Assembly: GCA_029937335.1 (NCBI GenBank)
Contig: JAPYQD010000040.1
Span: 1-6,865, forward strand
Length of the DNA: 6,865 nucleotides
DNA from: Gammaproteobacteria bacterium
GTDB lineage: Bacteria; Pseudomonadota; Gammaproteobacteria; PS1; Pseudothioglobaceae
Direction of reading: 5' to 3'
Positions 5,154 to 6,865 of the stretch are shown one piece after another. The notes under the pieces were generated by a model, which saw only the letters and a program-made list of their open reading frames with translations, did not search any database and was not told the DNA's origin. Positions within the stretch are counted from its first letter, which is position 1. Each line of letters starts with the position of its first letter. Both the position numbers and the translations under genes were made by a program.

Positions 5154-5951
5154 TTATTTAATAGCAGCTGATATTTCAGCTGATAATGCACCAACACTTG
5201 CTAACATTTTATCCCTATCTGTGGCGTATTGCTCAATAAATGACACCAAGGACGAGCCAACAATCACTGCATCAGCTGAAACTGAAACCGCTTTAGCTGT
5301 TGCTGCATCTTTAATGCCAAAGCCTACACCCACAGGCAAATCAATATATTGACGAATTCTAGCCAGGTTAGCATTCACCGAATCAATATCTAAATGGCCG
5401 GCGCCAGTCACGCCTTTAAGCGATACAAAATACACAAAACCCGAGGCAATGTTAGCTAAAGATGCCAAACGATCGTTGGTTGTTGTTGGTGCTACAAGGA
5501 AAATAAAGTCAATATCAACACCATCTAAACACTGTTTTAAATCATGTGCTTCTTCTGGTGGCATATCGACTACCAAGACACCATCAACGCCACTTTCACT
5601 CGCCGCATCAGCAAAGGCTTGATAGCCGAATACCTCAATGGGGTTTAGGTAGCCCATCAAAACAATAGCAGTGGTGTCATTGTTTTGTCTAAATTTCTTT
5701 ACCAAATCAAGCACATCATGCAAGCTCACGCCATCAGCCACAGCACGTTCATGCGATTTAGCGATCACAGGACCATCAGCCATCGGGTCTGAAAACGGTA
5801 CGCCAAGCTCAATCACATCAGCACCGTTATCGACTAATGTTTGCATCAAATCATAGGTATTATCTAAGCCACTATCGCCTGCCGTAATGAACGGAATAAA
5901 CGCCTTTTGAGCTTTGGGTAAATTAGAAAATACTTGGGTTAATCTTGACAT
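5154..5951 (-). CDS. trpA: Tryptophan synthase alpha chain
   Basis: A 265-residue TrpA, normal family length. It cleaves indole-3-glycerol phosphate to indole and glyceraldehyde 3-phosphate and passes indole to TrpB through a tunnel. The TIM-barrel features are clear: [10 protein letters not shown] (17-26), the catalytic Glu48 in [17 protein letters not shown] with the second catalytic residue Asp59, VLMGYLNP, the loop around [12 protein letters not shown], and the phosphate-binding GVGFGIKD and VIVGSSLV near the C terminus. It begins 2 nt after the hemE stop, without a strong ribosome-binding site of its own, and ends 10 nt before accD. The trpA-accD order is common in Proteobacteria, but the usual neighbour trpB is not directly upstream: hemE takes that place. 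No frameshift or missing residue is seen. Confidence 0.96.
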   Translation of the reverse strand: MSRLTQVFSNLPKAQKAFIPFITAGDSGLDNTYDLMQTLVDNGADVIELGVPFSDPMADGPVIAKSHERAVADGVSLHDVLDLVKKFRQNNDTTAIVLMGYLNPIEVFGYQAFADAASESGVDGVLVVDMPPEEAHDLKQCLDGVDIDFIFLVAPTTTNDRLASLANIASGFVYFVSLKGVTGAGHLDIDSVNANLARIRQYIDLPVGVGFGIKDAATAKAVSVSADAVIVGSSLVSFIEQYATDRDKMLASVGALSAEISAAIK

Positions 5952-5953
5952 GG

Positions 5954-6865
5954 TTACTTGGCGCTAAATTCGTGAACACTGTCTACTAGCACTTTCATAT
6001 TTTCAGGATTAACATCAGGAGTGATGCCGTGACCTAGGTTAAAAATATGACCTGTGTCGCCCTTAAACTGGGCTAATACTTTTTTAACTTCAGCTCTCAC
6101 AACTTCGGGCGTGCCATACATAACCGCAGGATCTAAGTTACCTTGAATCGCTACCTTACTGCCAATTTGTTGTTCAACTTCACTCAGCTCAACTGTCCAG
6201 TCAATGCCCACACCATCACAACCAGTGTTGGAAATTTCATCCAGATGCTTGCCGCCATTTTTACTAAATAAAGTAATTGGCGTATTTGGGTGTTTTGCTT
6301 TAACACCATTCACAATCTTGGACATGTAGCTCAGTGAGAAATCTAAATAATGTGTCTTGGATAACACACCACCCCAAGTATCAAAAACCATCAAACTGTC
6401 TGCGCCACTTAATACTTGTTGATCTAAATAGGCGATCACACTGTCGGCTAATTTGCTTAATAATAAATGCAGCATTTGTGGGTCGTTAAATAACATCGCT
6501 TTGGTCTTGGCAAAGGTTTTGCTACTACCACCTTCAATCATATAGGTGGCCAGTGTCCAAGGACTACCGCTAAAGCCAATCAGTGGTGCGCGCGTGCCTA
6601 GCGCTGTTTTAATCGTAGATACGGCATCAAATACATAAGTTAAGTCATTATTAACCTCTGATGGAATCGCCTCAATATCTGCCAACGTTTGAATAGGGCG
6701 CTCAAATTTTGGCCCTTCACCTTCGCTAAAATACAAGCCTAAGCCCATTGCATCAGGAATGGTTAAGATGTCAGAAAATAAAATCGCCGCATCAAGGTCA
6801 AATCGATCCATCGGCTGCATGGTTACTTCACAAGCAAGCTCGGGATTTTTACACAAACTCATAAA
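5954..6865 (-). CDS. hemE: Uroporphyrinogen decarboxylase (5' end beyond window)
   Basis: HemE removes the four acetate carboxyls of uroporphyrinogen III to give coproporphyrinogen III in haem synthesis; it is a cytoplasmic enzyme. The visible part holds [12 protein letters not shown] with the substrate-coordinating Asp (residue 31 counted from the ATG at 6862), [17 protein letters not shown] with the active-site Tyr (107), and [10 protein letters not shown] with the conserved His (278). The gene is open at the window edge. The ATG at 6862 is internal, because the preceding codon is Phe and [11 protein letters not shown] is an interior HemE motif. About 45 N-terminal residues, including the conserved arginine segment near RQAGRY, should lie outside. 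It ends 2 nt before trpA and is probably upstream in the same operon. Confidence 0.96.
   Translation of the reverse strand, partial: FMSLCKNPELACEVTMQPMDRFDLDAAILFSDILTIPDAMGLGLYFSEGEGPKFERPIQTLADIEAIPSEVNNDLTYVFDAVSTIKTALGTRAPLIGFSGSPWTLATYMIEGGSSKTFAKTKAMLFNDPQMLHLLLSKLADSVIAYLDQQVLSGADSLMVFDTWGGVLSKTHYLDFSLSYMSKIVNGVKAKHPNTPITLFSKNGGKHLDEISNTGCDGVGIDWTVELSEVEQQIGSKVAIQGNLDPAVMYGTPEVVRAEVKKVLAQFKGDTGHIFNLGHGITPDVNPENMKVLVDSVHEFSAK

Noticed and set aside
5144..5197. N-terminal extension of accD from an upstream in-frame ATG
   Set aside because: It would overlap the trpA coding end by 44 nt. MSWLEKIL matches the AccD N terminus and has a ribosome-binding site.

Overview
The window looks like a piece of a small, AT-rich gammaproteobacterial chromosome. 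The proteins and gene order suggest the sulfur-oxidising SUP05 / Candidatus Thioglobus / bivalve-symbiont group, but that assignment is an inference from protein character, not a search result.

Right-hand two thirds (1991-6865, all minus strand): a compact housekeeping run in the order hemE (5' end beyond the window), trpA, accD, slpA, ispH, and a PfkB-family kinase. The first five are 2-10 nt apart or overlap (accD/slpA by 8 nt, slpA/ispH by 1 nt as TAATG), so they are very probably one translationally coupled operon. They cover haem, tryptophan, fatty-acid and isoprenoid synthesis plus a peptidyl-prolyl isomerase. The kinase follows after 48 nt with its own strong ribosome-binding site. Its transcript ends at a 32-bp perfect palindrome shared with the convergent HU gene.

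Middle (1316-1972): a plus-strand HU gene (hupB-like), preceded by a 337-nt AT-rich region without a credible protein gene. This region holds an imperfect tandem duplication of about 100 bp. Each copy has a TATAAT box followed at about the transcription-start distance by a 64-66-nt segment closed by a long stem (AUCUUGGGG pairing with a 3' arm ending CAAGAU). Two stem pairs differ between the copies in a compensatory way, and three internal motifs (AACAC, CTCTCCT, GAAAA) sit at nearly the same offsets. I read this as a duplicated structured RNA or a duplicated HU leader. I do not recognise it as a known family, and it is the best candidate for something undescribed.

Left (10-1315, minus strand, divergent from HU): two tandem paralogous small MarR-like winged-helix proteins, about 48% identical, with palindromic candidate operators near their promoters. 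Two perfect hairpins follow, one containing the stop codon of the second regulator, and then a six-helix membrane protein resembling a stand-alone MASE1 sensor domain. The duplicated regulators lie back to back with the duplicated RNA units.
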